Assembly (NCBI RefSeq): GCF_047123305.1
Contig: NZ_CP138918.1
Location: forward strand, 3,100,001-3,164,000
DNA from: Thalassobius sp047123305
Lineage (GTDB): Bacteria; Pseudomonadota; Alphaproteobacteria; Rhodobacterales; Rhodobacteraceae
DNA length: 64,000 nucleotides
Reading direction: 5' to 3'
Of the stretch, positions 18,045-26,110 are shown piece by piece. Position 1 is the first letter of the stretch. Each line of letters opens with the position of its first letter. The position numbers and the translations under genes are program-made. The notes under the pieces were generated by a model, which saw nothing but the letters and a program-made list of their open reading frames with translations, made no database searches and was not told the DNA's origin.

Positions 18045-18416
18045 TCAGTTCACTCCCTCTGTTGCGCAGGACGGCGATTTAAACCGGGCGCAGTGAGTTT
18101 GGATTTCCACAACCTGACCGTCTGTCAGCTTGAGATATACGGGACCGGCAGCAATCCCATCGCTGCCTTTTACGAAGTCGAAAACGTCCAAGCTCTTCAG
18201 GCGACTTACAGCATCTGCCTGTGACAGGCTTAGCCAATGTGGCTCAACCATAGCCTTAAGAACATCACTCTCATGGCGCAGATCATCAATGACGGCCTGC
18301 CGGTATGTTTGCGAAATGCCTTGATCCAGGACGTTGTACCCTGCGTTGAGCAGAACGGCGCAGCCCACAACGAGGCCGCCAACGGCGCTTCCCGATATGA
18401 AGCTGCGCCAATTCAT
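18045..18416 (-). CDS. Small membrane-anchored hypothetical protein inside the pdh cluster
   Basis: A protein of about 123 residues that I do not recognise. The N-terminus is one hydrophobic helix (SGSAVGGLVVGCAVLLNAGY) that could be a signal anchor. The rest is soluble and ends with two cysteines (IQTHCARFKSPSCAT). ATG 18416 is chosen; a GTG at 18422 overlapping the pdhB stop is possible. It fills the gap between pdhB and pdhC exactly, one base before pdhC, so it is almost certainly cotranscribed. GC is lower than in the flanking genes. A link to the complex is only inferred from position. Confidence 0.7.
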   Translation of the reverse strand: MNWRSFISGSAVGGLVVGCAVLLNAGYNVLDQGISQTYRQAVIDDLRHESDVLKAMVEPHWLSLSQADAVSRLKSLDVFDFVKGSDGIAAGPVYLKLTDGQVVEIQTHCARFKSPSCATEGVN

Positions 18417-18418
18417 GT

Positions 18419-19813
18419 TCACCGATAGGTCACTTGTTTCACAGCGGCGATCACCTCATCGGTGGTGATCAGCGCGTGGCGTTCCAGGTTCGCGGCGTAG
18501 GGCATGGGCACGTCCTTGCCGGTGCAGTTGATCACCGGGGCGTCCAGGTAATCAAAGGCGCGTTCCATGATGGTGGCCGAGAGGTGGTTGCCGATGGAGG
18601 CGACCGGGAAGCCCTCTTCGATGGTGACGCAGCGGTTGGTTTTCATGACCGAGTTCAGCACGGTGTCATAATCGATCGGGCGCAGGGTACGCAGGTCGAT
18701 GACCTCGGCCGAGATGCCTTCCTCGGCCAGTTTGTCAGCCGCTTCCAGCGCGTATTGCATGCCGATGCCGAAGCTCACAAGCGTCACATCCGTGCCTTCG
18801 CGCCAGATGCGGGCCTTGCCGAAGGGCACGGTGAAATCATCCATATCCGGCACGTCAAACGAGCGACCGTAGAGGATTTCGTTTTCCAGGAAGATCACCG
18901 GGTTGTTGTCACGGATGGCGGTCTTCATCAGACCTTTGGCATCCGAGGCCGAATAGGGCATCGCAACTTTCAGGCCGGGGATCTGCGCATACCATGCGGC
19001 GTAGTCATGGCTGTGCTGGGCACCGACGCGGGCGGCGGCGCCGTTCGGGCCACGGAAGACCATGGGCGCACCCATCTGGCCGCCGGACATATAAAGCGTC
19101 TTGGCGGCGGAGTTGATGATCTGGTCAATCGCCTGCATGGCGAAGTTGAAGGTCATGAACTCGACAATCGGACGAAGGCCGCCGAAGGCCGCGCCGGTGG
19201 CGATGCCGGCAAAGCCGTGTTCGGTGATCGGCGTGTCGATGATGCGTTTGCTGCCAAACTCGTCCAGGAGGCCCTGCGAGACCTTATACGCGCCCTGATA
19301 TTCGGCAACTTCTTCGCCCATCAGGAAGACGTTTTCATCACCGCGCATTTCTTCGGCCATGGCGTCACGGATGGCTTCGCGCACGGTCTGTTGTTTCATC
19401 GGGGTGCCTTCGGGCCAATCCGGGGTCAGATCTGCCGGAGCAGCCACCGGGGCTGCCACTGGGGTTGCCGGGGTGGTTGCCACCGGTGCCGGGGCGGCTG
19501 TGGGGGCCGGAGCTGTTGCCGGTGCGGCCTCAGCTGCGGGGGCAGGGGCGGCGATGTCATCGACGCTTTCGCCTTCTTCGATCAGCACGGCGATCGGGGT
19601 GTTCACGGCGACACCTTCGGTGCCTTCCGCGATCAGGATCTTGCCGATGATGCCTTCGTCTACCGCTTCAAACTCCATCGTTGCCTTATCGGTTTCGATC
19701 TCGGCCATGATGTCGCCGGAGTTTACGGTGTCGCCTTCTTTGACCAGCCATTTGGCCAGGGTGCCTTCCTCCATGGTGGGGGACAGGGCGGGCATGAGAA
19801 TTTCGGTTGCCAT
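18419..19813 (-). CDS. pdhB: Pyruvate dehydrogenase E1 beta subunit with N-terminal lipoyl domain
   Basis: The 464-residue protein combines a lipoyl domain (residues about 1-80, lipoylated lysine in ETDKATMEFE), an Ala/Pro/Thr linker and the transketolase-like E1 beta domain. The latter has VREAIRDAMAEEMRGDENVF, GEEVAEYQGAYKVSQGL, ITEHGFAGIATGAA and HSHDYAAWYAQIPGLKV. The lipoyl domain on E1 beta is characteristic of alphaproteobacterial complexes. It lies 20 bases downstream of pdhA. The lipoyl-encoding segment is nearly identical in sequence to that of pdhC, pointing to duplication or gene conversion. Confidence 0.96.
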   Translation of the reverse strand: MATEILMPALSPTMEEGTLAKWLVKEGDTVNSGDIMAEIETDKATMEFEAVDEGIIGKILIAEGTEGVAVNTPIAVLIEEGESVDDIAAPAPAAEAAPATAPAPTAAPAPVATTPATPVAAPVAAPADLTPDWPEGTPMKQQTVREAIRDAMAEEMRGDENVFLMGEEVAEYQGAYKVSQGLLDEFGSKRIIDTPITEHGFAGIATGAAFGGLRPIVEFMTFNFAMQAIDQIINSAAKTLYMSGGQMGAPMVFRGPNGAAARVGAQHSHDYAAWYAQIPGLKVAMPYSASDAKGLMKTAIRDNNPVIFLENEILYGRSFDVPDMDDFTVPFGKARIWREGTDVTLVSFGIGMQYALEAADKLAEEGISAEVIDLRTLRPIDYDTVLNSVMKTNRCVTIEEGFPVASIGNHLSATIMERAFDYLDAPVINCTGKDVPMPYAANLERHALITTDEVIAAVKQVTYR

Positions 19814-19833
19814 TGTCAGTGTCTCCTCGGGGA

Positions 19834-20823
19834 TCAGGCGTAAATGTCGGTCCAGAGCTCTTCGAGCGCCGGTTCCGGGCTTTCTTTGGCGAAATCAGCG
19901 GATTCATTCACGATCGCTTTGATTTCTTTATCAATCGCCTTCAGATCATCCTCAGTGGCGTGTTTGCCGGTCAGCAGCAGGTCACGCACCTGTTCAATCG
20001 GGTCACGCTCGTCGCGCATTTTCTGCACTTCCTCGCGGGTCCGGTATTTTGCCGGATCCGACATGGAGTGGCCGCGGTAGCGGTAGGTTTTGACCTCAAG
20101 GATATAGGGGCCTTTGCCAGCGCGGCAGTGGGCGACGGCTTTCTCGGAGGCGGCTTTCACGGCCAGCACATCCATGCCGTCGACAATTTCACCGGGGATG
20201 CCGAAGGGGGCGCCGCGGGTGTAGATGTCCTCGGTCGAGGTCGAGCGGTTCTGGGCGGTGCCCATGGCGTACTGGTTGTTCTCGATCACGAAGATCACCG
20301 GCAGGTCCCACAGGGCGGCCATGTTGAAGGTCTCATAGACCTGGCCCTGGTTGGCAGCGCCGTCGCCGAAGTAGGCGAAGGTGACATTGTCATTGCCGCG
20401 ATATTTGTCAGAGAAGGCAAGGCCCGCCCCCAGCGGCACCTGTGCGCCAACGATGCCGTGGCCACCGTAGAAATGTTTCTCTTTCGAGAACATGTGCATG
20501 GAGCCGCCTTTGCCTTTGGAGTAACCGCCTTCGCGGCCCGTCAGCTCGGCCATGACGCCGTTGGGGTCCATGCCACAGGCCAGCATGTGACCGTGGTCGC
20601 GGTAAGAGGTGATGCGTTTGTCGCCCTCTTTGGTGGCGGCTTCAAGGCCAACAACAACCGCTTCCTGACCGATATAGAGGTGGCAGAAACCGCCGATCAG
20701 ACCCATGCCGTAGAGCTGGCCCGCCTTTTCCTCGAATCGCCGGATCAACAACATGTCCCGGTAGTATGATTTCAGTTCCTCGGCGGAAACGTTTGATTTG
20801 GCTTGGGTTTTCTTAGCGGCCAT
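19834..20823 (-). CDS. pdhA: Pyruvate dehydrogenase E1 alpha subunit
   Basis: Thiamine diphosphate-dependent subunit that decarboxylates pyruvate with E1 beta. The 329-residue protein carries the ThDP motif GDGAANQGQVYETFNMAALW, ending in ENN, plus GFCHLYIGQEA and YRYRGHSMSDP, which corresponds to the regulated loop in other E1 alphas. ATG 20823 is preferred over an upstream codon because GGGAGGA lies 9 bases before it. First gene of the minus-strand pdh cluster; the palindrome at 20850-20869 lies 27 bases upstream. Confidence 0.96.
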   Translation of the reverse strand: MAAKKTQAKSNVSAEELKSYYRDMLLIRRFEEKAGQLYGMGLIGGFCHLYIGQEAVVVGLEAATKEGDKRITSYRDHGHMLACGMDPNGVMAELTGREGGYSKGKGGSMHMFSKEKHFYGGHGIVGAQVPLGAGLAFSDKYRGNDNVTFAYFGDGAANQGQVYETFNMAALWDLPVIFVIENNQYAMGTAQNRSTSTEDIYTRGAPFGIPGEIVDGMDVLAVKAASEKAVAHCRAGKGPYILEVKTYRYRGHSMSDPAKYRTREEVQKMRDERDPIEQVRDLLLTGKHATEDDLKAIDKEIKAIVNESADFAKESPEPALEELWTDIYA

Positions 20824-20849
20824 GCGGCAACATCCTCCCGGTAGCAAAT

Positions 20850-20869
20850 ATAGTTTAGCGTTAAACTAT
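20850..20869. promoter_or_regulatory. Palindromic candidate operator upstream of pdhA
   Basis: Perfect inverted repeat with 8-bp arms (ATAGTTTA / TAAACTAT) around 4 bases, just upstream of the pdhA ribosome site. The core TAGTTT-N6-AAACTA recurs at 55848-55865 before the lipoamide dehydrogenase gene. This is inferred to be a binding site for a regulator common to both loci; the regulator is not identified. Confidence 0.6.
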
Positions 20870-20985
20870 TCTATACAGCAAACGAATGCGCAGGGCGAGA
20901 CAAAAGTGCGCAGCGTGCGATCGCCAATGTGACGCAGGGGAAGTCTTGTCAGAAATGGCGAGGGGGATCACTGCGCGGTGGCAGG

Positions 20986-21285
20986 TTAGCGGATCACCAT
21001 CTCATCAGTGCGGATCATGCCCAGCACGGAACGCGCCTGCTGGTCCAGCAGGTCCAGATCCAGATAGCTGTCGGAAAGACGGCGGGTGAGGTTTTCCATC
21101 CGGTCCACCTCGGCCTGCAGCTGGGCCAGCTCGCGGGTGAAGCCCTGCGCCTCGGCCTGGATTTCAGCACGGCGAAAGACCCCGTAGCCGCCTTGAACGG
21201 CCGCAAAGGTGAAATAGGCCCCCAGCAAAAATGCCAGTGCGAAATAGGCCCAAGCCCCCAATGTGCGTCTTTTGCTGCGGTGCAT
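20986..21285 (-). CDS. ftsB: Septum formation initiator FtsB/DivIC family protein
   Basis: A small bitopic divisome protein of 99 residues. One transmembrane helix (AYFALAFLLGAYFTFAAVQG, about residues 13-32) is followed by a coiled coil (AEIQAEAQGFTRELAQLQAE and onward) and the LDQQARSVLGMIRTDEMV motif typical of FtsB/DivIC. It lies directly upstream of pdhA in the same direction, as in many alphaproteobacteria. The 160-base gap that holds the candidate operator suggests pdhA has its own promoter. Confidence 0.88.
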   Translation of the reverse strand: MHRSKRRTLGAWAYFALAFLLGAYFTFAAVQGGYGVFRRAEIQAEAQGFTRELAQLQAEVDRMENLTRRLSDSYLDLDLLDQQARSVLGMIRTDEMVIR

Positions 21286-21472
21286 CTGCTTGCCTCAAAT
21301 ATGCCGATCTGCGCGGCTTTGCCTCTTAACGGGCGATGCAAGGACTATGCCACAGGTGATTCGCCATGTGAATCCCCCTAACCAAAAGAGAGTGCGGTTT
21401 TCTGGGGATAACTTCCTGTTGTGTCACATTTTTACGGCAGTGGGCCGATGTGGTCGCTGGATAGGAGAGGGA

Positions 21473-21979
21473 TCAGGGTTGCGGCCTGTCGTCGAGGCAC
21501 AATTGCAGGAAGATCAGCTCCAGCCAGTCGCCGAATTTCTGCCCAACCTGCGGCATGCAGGCGGTGATCTGGAAGCCAAGGCTTTCGTGCAGTTTGAGCG
21601 AGGCGTCATTACCCGCAGTCACAGCGGCGACCATCATATGCAGCCCGTCGGCCTTGGCCTGGTCGATCAAGGCTTGCATCAGTTTGCGGCCCAGCCCCTT
21701 GCCGCGTTGACCGGCGCGCACGTAGACCGAATGTTCCACCGTTTCGCGAAACCCGTGGAAGGGGCGCCAGGGGCCGTAGCTGGCGTAGCCAAGGATGAGG
21801 CCGTCTTCTTCGGCCACCAAAACCGGAAAACCATCGCCTTGCCGTTGTACCACCCAGGCGGCGCGGTTTTCGGCATCGACCAAGGTTTCGTTCAGGATGG
21901 CGACGGTGTTTTCCACGGCGTGGTTATAGATCTCGGCCAGCCCTTGGGCGTCGGCGGCGGTGGCGGTGCGGATGATCAT
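21473..21979 (-). CDS. GNAT family N-acetyltransferase (phosphinothricin/amino-acid acetyltransferase-like)
   Basis: A 168-residue GNAT protein. It starts MIIRTATAADAQGLAEIYNHAV and carries the acetyl-CoA binding loop RAGQRGKGLGRKLMQALIDQ and the C-terminal NDASLKLHESLGF motif, the pattern of the Pat/MnaT subgroup that acetylates phosphinothricin-like compounds or methionine derivatives. The actual substrate cannot be read from sequence. It is a single gene with no operon partner visible. Confidence 0.88.
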   Translation of the reverse strand: MIIRTATAADAQGLAEIYNHAVENTVAILNETLVDAENRAAWVVQRQGDGFPVLVAEEDGLILGYASYGPWRPFHGFRETVEHSVYVRAGQRGKGLGRKLMQALIDQAKADGLHMMVAAVTAGNDASLKLHESLGFQITACMPQVGQKFGDWLELIFLQLCLDDRPQP

Positions 21980-22497
21980 CGGGGCCTCTTGTCTGACGTG
22001 CGCCCAGTTCTGCGAGAAGTGCAGCGGATGTCAATTGGCGGCGTTGCGATCTGAGGTGCAAAGGGTTGTGGTGTGGGGCGCTTTGCAGGGTTATCCGGAA
22101 GTTTATCCAACCTGATCAATCAACCCTTTGTGCGCGCGCTTGCCTCACCCAATCGCCGTGCCTTGGGGGCAGCCCGGCGACGCGCGGCGGCCTGTTGGTC
22201 TTTTCCCACCCGCCGCTGCAAAAAGGGCGCCGACTTGAGGGTCTCTGCCACGGTCCGAGGCTTCTCGGTGGAAGAACGATGACGACCATCATTATCAGCT
22301 AAGATTTCAATCTCATACATACGTATGTGATTAAGGCTGTCCTTAAGCCTTCTGAGCAATGCTGGGTTGTTTGGTCAAAATGGGATCCAATTGAAAGGTC
22401 CAAATTCAAAGCCCTAAAACATCCAAAGATAGTGTTCACAATTGGCTTAACTACATTGAAGTGTTTGTACGAAGAGACGAAAGAAGGTCATAAGTAC
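21980..22497. other. 518-base gap with repeat C and an AT-rich stretch
   Basis: No gene is supported here. The first part is GC-rich and holds repeat C copy 2 (22151-22193). From about 22290 the composition becomes AT-rich and continues into the lipoprotein gene. A 12-bp perfect palindrome (ACATACGTATGT) lies at 22317-22328. Confidence 0.6.
22151..22193 (+). repeat. Intergenic repeat family C, copy 2
   Basis: Matches 16032-16074 at 39 of 43 positions in the same orientation. Like copy 1 it lies next to an AT-rich orphan gene. Confidence 0.75.
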
Positions 22498-22878
22498 ATG
22501 AAAATTCAATCAGTAGCCACTTTGTTTGCGGTTGCGCTTGCGGTTGCGGGATGCGCACAGTCGACCGTTCAGCAATTGAGCCAATCATCATTTAAAGTGT
22601 CTACCACTGCTGCGCCAGCATGTGGTCCTCAGGGCGCGCGAAATGTCGCTTTCAAAACAGCCGCGGTAGAAGTTATTAGAAAAGGTGGAGACCTATTCAT
22701 CATTGAAGGTGACAATGCCAACTACGATGGTTGGTCTGGAATACACTCACAAGGCATGGTTGTTCGCATTATCAAACGCGGATCGTCGGGAGCTTCGGAC
22801 GCTTTGTCAGCGCGACAGGTTCTTGGTGCCGATTGGCAATCCATTGTTGCCGAAGGGGTGCCAGACACCTGCACTTAA
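22498..22878 (+). CDS. Small lipoprotein, AT-rich orphan
   Basis: A 126-residue predicted lipoprotein. MKIQSVATLFAVALAVAGC is a signal peptide ending in a lipobox with the acylated cysteine at residue 19. The mature part is unknown to me; it has VAFKTAAVEVIRKGGDLFII and IHSQGMVVRIIKRGSSGASD and a C-terminal pair of charged and cysteine residues (VPDTCT). ATG 22498 has AAGAAGG 10 bases upstream. An upstream open stretch in the same frame has no coding character. The low GC suggests recent acquisition. Confidence 0.75.
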   Translation: MKIQSVATLFAVALAVAGCAQSTVQQLSQSSFKVSTTAAPACGPQGARNVAFKTAAVEVIRKGGDLFIIEGDNANYDGWSGIHSQGMVVRIIKRGSSGASDALSARQVLGADWQSIVAEGVPDTCT

Positions 22879-22958
22879 AGCTTGCCCCATTTTCTGGGAG
22901 CGTTAGCATTTATGACCATTTGAAATTGATTCAACTGGTCGTATTCCAAGCTGAAACC

Positions 22959-22988
22959 AAAAAGGCGCCCCACCTGGAGGCGCCTTTT
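22959..22988. terminator. Bidirectional terminator between the lipoprotein gene and fba
   Basis: Stem AAAAGGCGCC / GGCGCCTTTT with a 9-nt loop, A-rich on one side and T-rich on the other, between two convergent genes. Confidence 0.85.
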
Positions 22989-23007
22989 CTTTCGATATGA
23001 CTGTGGT

Positions 23008-23901
23008 TTAGCCCGCCACGGAGGCGTCGTAGATCGACTGCACCGAGGTGTTCAGCGTGGCGTCGAAGGCGGTTTCGTCCTGCTGGGCCGAGAGGCCTTC
23101 GGTCAGGGCGCGCGAGAAAGAAGCGATCATGCCGGTGTTCTGCGACAGGCGGGTGTTGGCCTCGGTCCGGTCATAGCCGCCCGACAGCGCCACAACGCGC
23201 AGCACGCGGGGGTGATCGACCAGCGACTGATAAGCGTTGGCGGCTTCCGGCAGGGTCAGTTTCAGCATCACATGCTGGTTGTCTTCCAGCGCGTCCAGCT
23301 GTTTGGTGATTTCGGCGCGCAGGATCTCTTCGGCGGCGGCCTTGTCATCGATGGAGATAGTCACCTCGGGCTCGATGATGGGCATCAGGCCGGCGGCGAT
23401 AATCTGTTTGCCGATCTCAAACTGCTGGGCCACCACATCCGCGATGCCCTGCGGCGAGGCGGCGTTGATGACCGAGCGCATTTTGGTGCCGTAGATGCCT
23501 TTGGACACGGCTTTGGCCAGCAGCGCGTCCAGGTCCGGCATCGGTTTCAGCATCTGCACGCCGTTGGCTTCGTCATCGAGACCTTTGTCGACCTTGAGGA
23601 AAGGCACCACCTGGCAGTCTTCCCACAGGTAGGTGGCGGTCGGTTTGCCGTCGATGTCCCCGTCCATGGTGCGTTCAAACAGGATCGCGCCCAGGACCCG
23701 GTCGCCGGTGAAGGCAGGGGATTTGATGATGCGGGCGCGCATATTGTGGATCAGGCCAAACATCTCTTCGTCGGAGCCGTAGGCGTCTGCTTCGACACCG
23801 TAGAGGCGCAGGGCCTTTGGGGTGGAGCCGCCGCTTTGGTCCAGGGCCGCGATGAAGCCGTTGCCGGTGCCGATGAGTTCGCTTTGGGTCTGGTTGGTCA
23901 T
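23008..23901 (-). CDS. Class I fructose-bisphosphate aldolase
   Basis: Schiff-base aldolase joining or splitting glyceraldehyde-3-phosphate and dihydroxyacetone phosphate. The 297-residue protein has GNGFIAALDQSGGSTPKAL near the N-terminus, the WEDCQVVPFLKVDKGL strand with its lysine, GTKMRSVI and PIIEPEVTI, then a lysine-containing VMLKLTLPEA and the phosphate loop ALSGGYDRTEAN. This matches the bacterial class I type. The pgk gene lies further upstream on the same strand but is separated by its own terminator. Confidence 0.92.
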   Translation of the reverse strand: MTNQTQSELIGTGNGFIAALDQSGGSTPKALRLYGVEADAYGSDEEMFGLIHNMRARIIKSPAFTGDRVLGAILFERTMDGDIDGKPTATYLWEDCQVVPFLKVDKGLDDEANGVQMLKPMPDLDALLAKAVSKGIYGTKMRSVINAASPQGIADVVAQQFEIGKQIIAAGLMPIIEPEVTISIDDKAAAEEILRAEITKQLDALEDNQHVMLKLTLPEAANAYQSLVDHPRVLRVVALSGGYDRTEANTRLSQNTGMIASFSRALTEGLSAQQDETAFDATLNTSVQSIYDASVAG

Positions 23902-23996
23902 ATCAGGGTCCTGCGTATGAATGCGTGTTCAAGGAGAGGAGAAGATCCGCTTAACTGATCCAATAATTCACCTGCGGGGGGCTGGCAATTCTGGTG

Positions 23997-24058
23997 GCGC
24001 TAACGGCCTGCATGTTTGCGCTAAGTTTTTTCACGTGAGCGTTAACAATGGGTTAGCG
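23997..24058. promoter_or_regulatory. Cluster of LacI-type half sites upstream of the aldolase gene
   Basis: Within 62 bases there are GGCGCTAACGG, the imperfect palindrome TGTTTGCGCTAAGT (24013-24026), TGAGCGTTAACA (24036-24047) and GGTTAGCGGG. All share a TTAGCG or CGTTAA core centred on CG, the usual LacI-family operator shape. They lie about 95-155 bases upstream of the aldolase start. A CceR-type central-carbon regulator is a reasonable guess. Confidence 0.4.
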
Positions 24059-24228
24059 GGTGGAAAATCCCTCTGACGGTTCCCGGAATTTCACCGGATC
24101 ATCATGTGGCTGTTACGGATATGCTGCCTGCGCAGTGGCAGGGGTGATCCGATATTGGTATCTCCGGTGTGTAACCAATACTAAGCTGAGGTCAAGGTGT
24201 TGGTCTGACCAAGCGAACAGATCAGAAC

Positions 24229-24262
24229 AAAAACGCGCGCCCTTGGGAAAGGACGCGCGTTT
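24229..24262 (-). terminator. Intrinsic terminator of pgk
   Basis: On the minus strand AAACGCGCG and CGCGCGTTTTT form a stem with a 13-nt loop ending in T residues, about 25 bases after the pgk stop. Confidence 0.85.
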
Positions 24263-24287
24263 GTTAGGCGGTTCGTATGTGGCGTGC

Positions 24288-25466
24288 TTAGCCTTCCAGT
24301 GCGGCCACACCGGGGAGGGTTTTGCCCTCCATCCATTCCAGGAAGGCGCCGCCTGCGGTGGAGATATAGGTGAAATCTGCGGCTGCCCCTGCTTGGTTAA
24401 GCGCGGCAACCGTGTCACCGCCGCCTGCGACCGAGATCAGCTGACCGGCTTTGGAAAGGGTGGCCGCTTTCTGGGCGGCGGCGTTGGTGGCGGTGTCGAA
24501 GGGCTCAATCTCAAACGCGCCGAGGGGGCCGTTCCAGATCAGGGTCTTGGCGCTGTCGAGGATTTCACCGATCCGCGCGACCGCTGTGGGACCGGCGTCG
24601 AGGATCATCTTGTCGGCGGGGCAGGCGTCATTGGCGACCACCTCATTGGCAGCTCCGGCGGCGAATTCTGCGGCGACCACCACATCGGCCGGCAGCACGA
24701 TTTCGCAGCCCGCGGCCTTGGCTTTGGCCAGAATTTCCACCGCGGTGTCGGTCATATGGTGTTCACATAGCGATTTGCCCACGTCGATGCCCTGCGCCGC
24801 AAGGAAGGTGTTGGCCATGCCGCCGCCGATCACCAGATGGTCGACCTTGGCAACCAGATTGCCCAAAAGCTCCAGCTTGGTGGACACTTTGGCGCCGCCG
24901 ACAACAGCGACCACAGGGCGGACCGGCTGGCCCAGCGCCCCTTCGAGGGCTTCCAACTCGGCCTGCATCAGGCGACCGGCGCAGGAGGGCAGGTGATGTG
25001 CAACGCCTTCGGTGGAGGCATGGGCGCGGTGCGCGGCCGAGAAGGCATCGTTGCAGTAGATATCGCCAAGCGAGGCGAGGAAACCGGCCATCTGCGGGTC
25101 GTTGGCCTCTTCCATCGGGGTGAAACGGGTGTTTTCCACCAGCACAATGGCATCCGCAGGCAGCGCGGCAAGGCTGTCACCGTCGGGACGTTCGACAAAA
25201 GTCACCGGCGCGCCAAAGGCCTGTTCCAGCGTCGGCACCAGCGGTTGCAGCGACATTTCGGGGACGTGTTTGCCTTTGGGGCGGCCAAAATGGGCCAGCA
25301 GGATCGGCTTGCCGCCTTTGGCACGGATATCGGTGATGGTGGGCACAATCCGCTCGATCCGGGTGGCATCGGTCACCTTGCCATCGGCCATCGGCACGTT
25401 GATGTCCACGCGCACCAAAACGCGTTTCCCGTTGAGATCCATGTCATCAAGGGTTTTCCAAGCCAT
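24288..25466 (-). CDS. pgk: Phosphoglycerate kinase
   Basis: Transfers phosphate from 1,3-bisphosphoglycerate to ADP. The 392-residue protein has the signature RVLVRVDINVPM near the N-terminus, LLAHFGRPKGK, NTRFTPMEEAND, the hinge VVAVVGGAKVSTKLELL, and the nucleotide-binding WNGPLGAFEIEPFD and VAGGGDTVAAL motifs. ATG 25466 (MAWKTLDDM) is preceded by GGAGAG on the minus strand; an upstream extension of 15 codons in the same frame is rejected. Confidence 0.96.
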   Translation of the reverse strand: MAWKTLDDMDLNGKRVLVRVDINVPMADGKVTDATRIERIVPTITDIRAKGGKPILLAHFGRPKGKHVPEMSLQPLVPTLEQAFGAPVTFVERPDGDSLAALPADAIVLVENTRFTPMEEANDPQMAGFLASLGDIYCNDAFSAAHRAHASTEGVAHHLPSCAGRLMQAELEALEGALGQPVRPVVAVVGGAKVSTKLELLGNLVAKVDHLVIGGGMANTFLAAQGIDVGKSLCEHHMTDTAVEILAKAKAAGCEIVLPADVVVAAEFAAGAANEVVANDACPADKMILDAGPTAVARIGEILDSAKTLIWNGPLGAFEIEPFDTATNAAAQKAATLSKAGQLISVAGGGDTVAALNQAGAAADFTYISTAGGAFLEWMEGKTLPGVAALEG

Positions 25467-25603
25467 AATCTGCTCTCCAAAGGAAAAAATGTCAGTGGTT
25501 GTGCGTGTCATCGCTTGTGCGGGCGCTCAGGTCAACCTCATGCTTGGCAATTGGCCGCAGGAGGCTTAGGTATCGGGGCAAGATGATTACAGAGGAGGCC
25601 CCA

Positions 25604-26110
25604 ATGGCCGAGTATAAAGATCCTGAGAACACCATCCTGCTGGAACTGAAGGGTGGCACCGTTGTGATTGAGCTGCTGCCGGACGTTGCACCAAAGCATG
25701 CGGAACGCATGAAAGAGCTGGCGCGCGCTGGCAAATATGACAACGTGGCCTTCCACCGCGTGATCGACGGCTTCATGGCGCAGACCGGTGACGTGGAACA
25801 CGCCAACATGGAAAGCGACTACAACCCCGGCCGCGCAGGCACCGGTGGTTCGGACCTGCCGGATCTGCCCGCAGAGTTTTCCAAGGTGCCGCACGCCCGT
25901 GGTTCGCTGGGCGCTGCCCGGTCGCAGAACCCGAACTCGGCCAACTCGCAGTTTTTCATCAACTTCAAGGACAATGACTTCCTGAACGGTCAGTACACCG
26001 TTTACGGTCAGGTGACCTCGGGGATGGAACATGTGGACGCGATTGTACGTGGCGAGCCGCCTGCGAACCCCGATCGCATGATCTCGATGAAGGTTGCTGC
26101 GGATGTATAA
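25604..26110 (+). CDS. ppiB: Cytoplasmic cyclophilin-type peptidyl-prolyl isomerase
   Basis: A 168-residue cyclophilin: FHRVIDGFMAQTGD, GSLGAARSQNPNSANSQFFI and the C-terminal GQYTVYGQVTSGMEHVDAI segments are all present, including the catalytic arginine in FHRVI. It has no signal peptide. ATG 25604 is preceded by GAGGAGG. It overlaps the next cyclophilin gene, so the two are translated together. Confidence 0.93.
   Translation: MAEYKDPENTILLELKGGTVVIELLPDVAPKHAERMKELARAGKYDNVAFHRVIDGFMAQTGDVEHANMESDYNPGRAGTGGSDLPDLPAEFSKVPHARGSLGAARSQNPNSANSQFFINFKDNDFLNGQYTVYGQVTSGMEHVDAIVRGEPPANPDRMISMKVAADV

Larger units (their letters stand above)
23902..24287. other. 386-base gap upstream of the aldolase gene
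   Basis: No gene is seen. It holds a cluster of LacI-type half sites (23997-24058) and, at its far end, the pgk terminator (24229-24262). Nothing else stands out. Confidence 0.6.

Noticed and set aside
16808..18082. 424-codon plus-strand open frame antisense to pdhC
   Set aside because: High-GC codon bias opens the opposite frame. The product is glycine/arginine-rich with no domain, while the minus-strand pdhC is certain.
18434..19843. 469-codon plus-strand open frame antisense to pdhB
   Set aside because: It mirrors the real pdhB gene, has histidine/glycine-rich shadow composition and no start signal.
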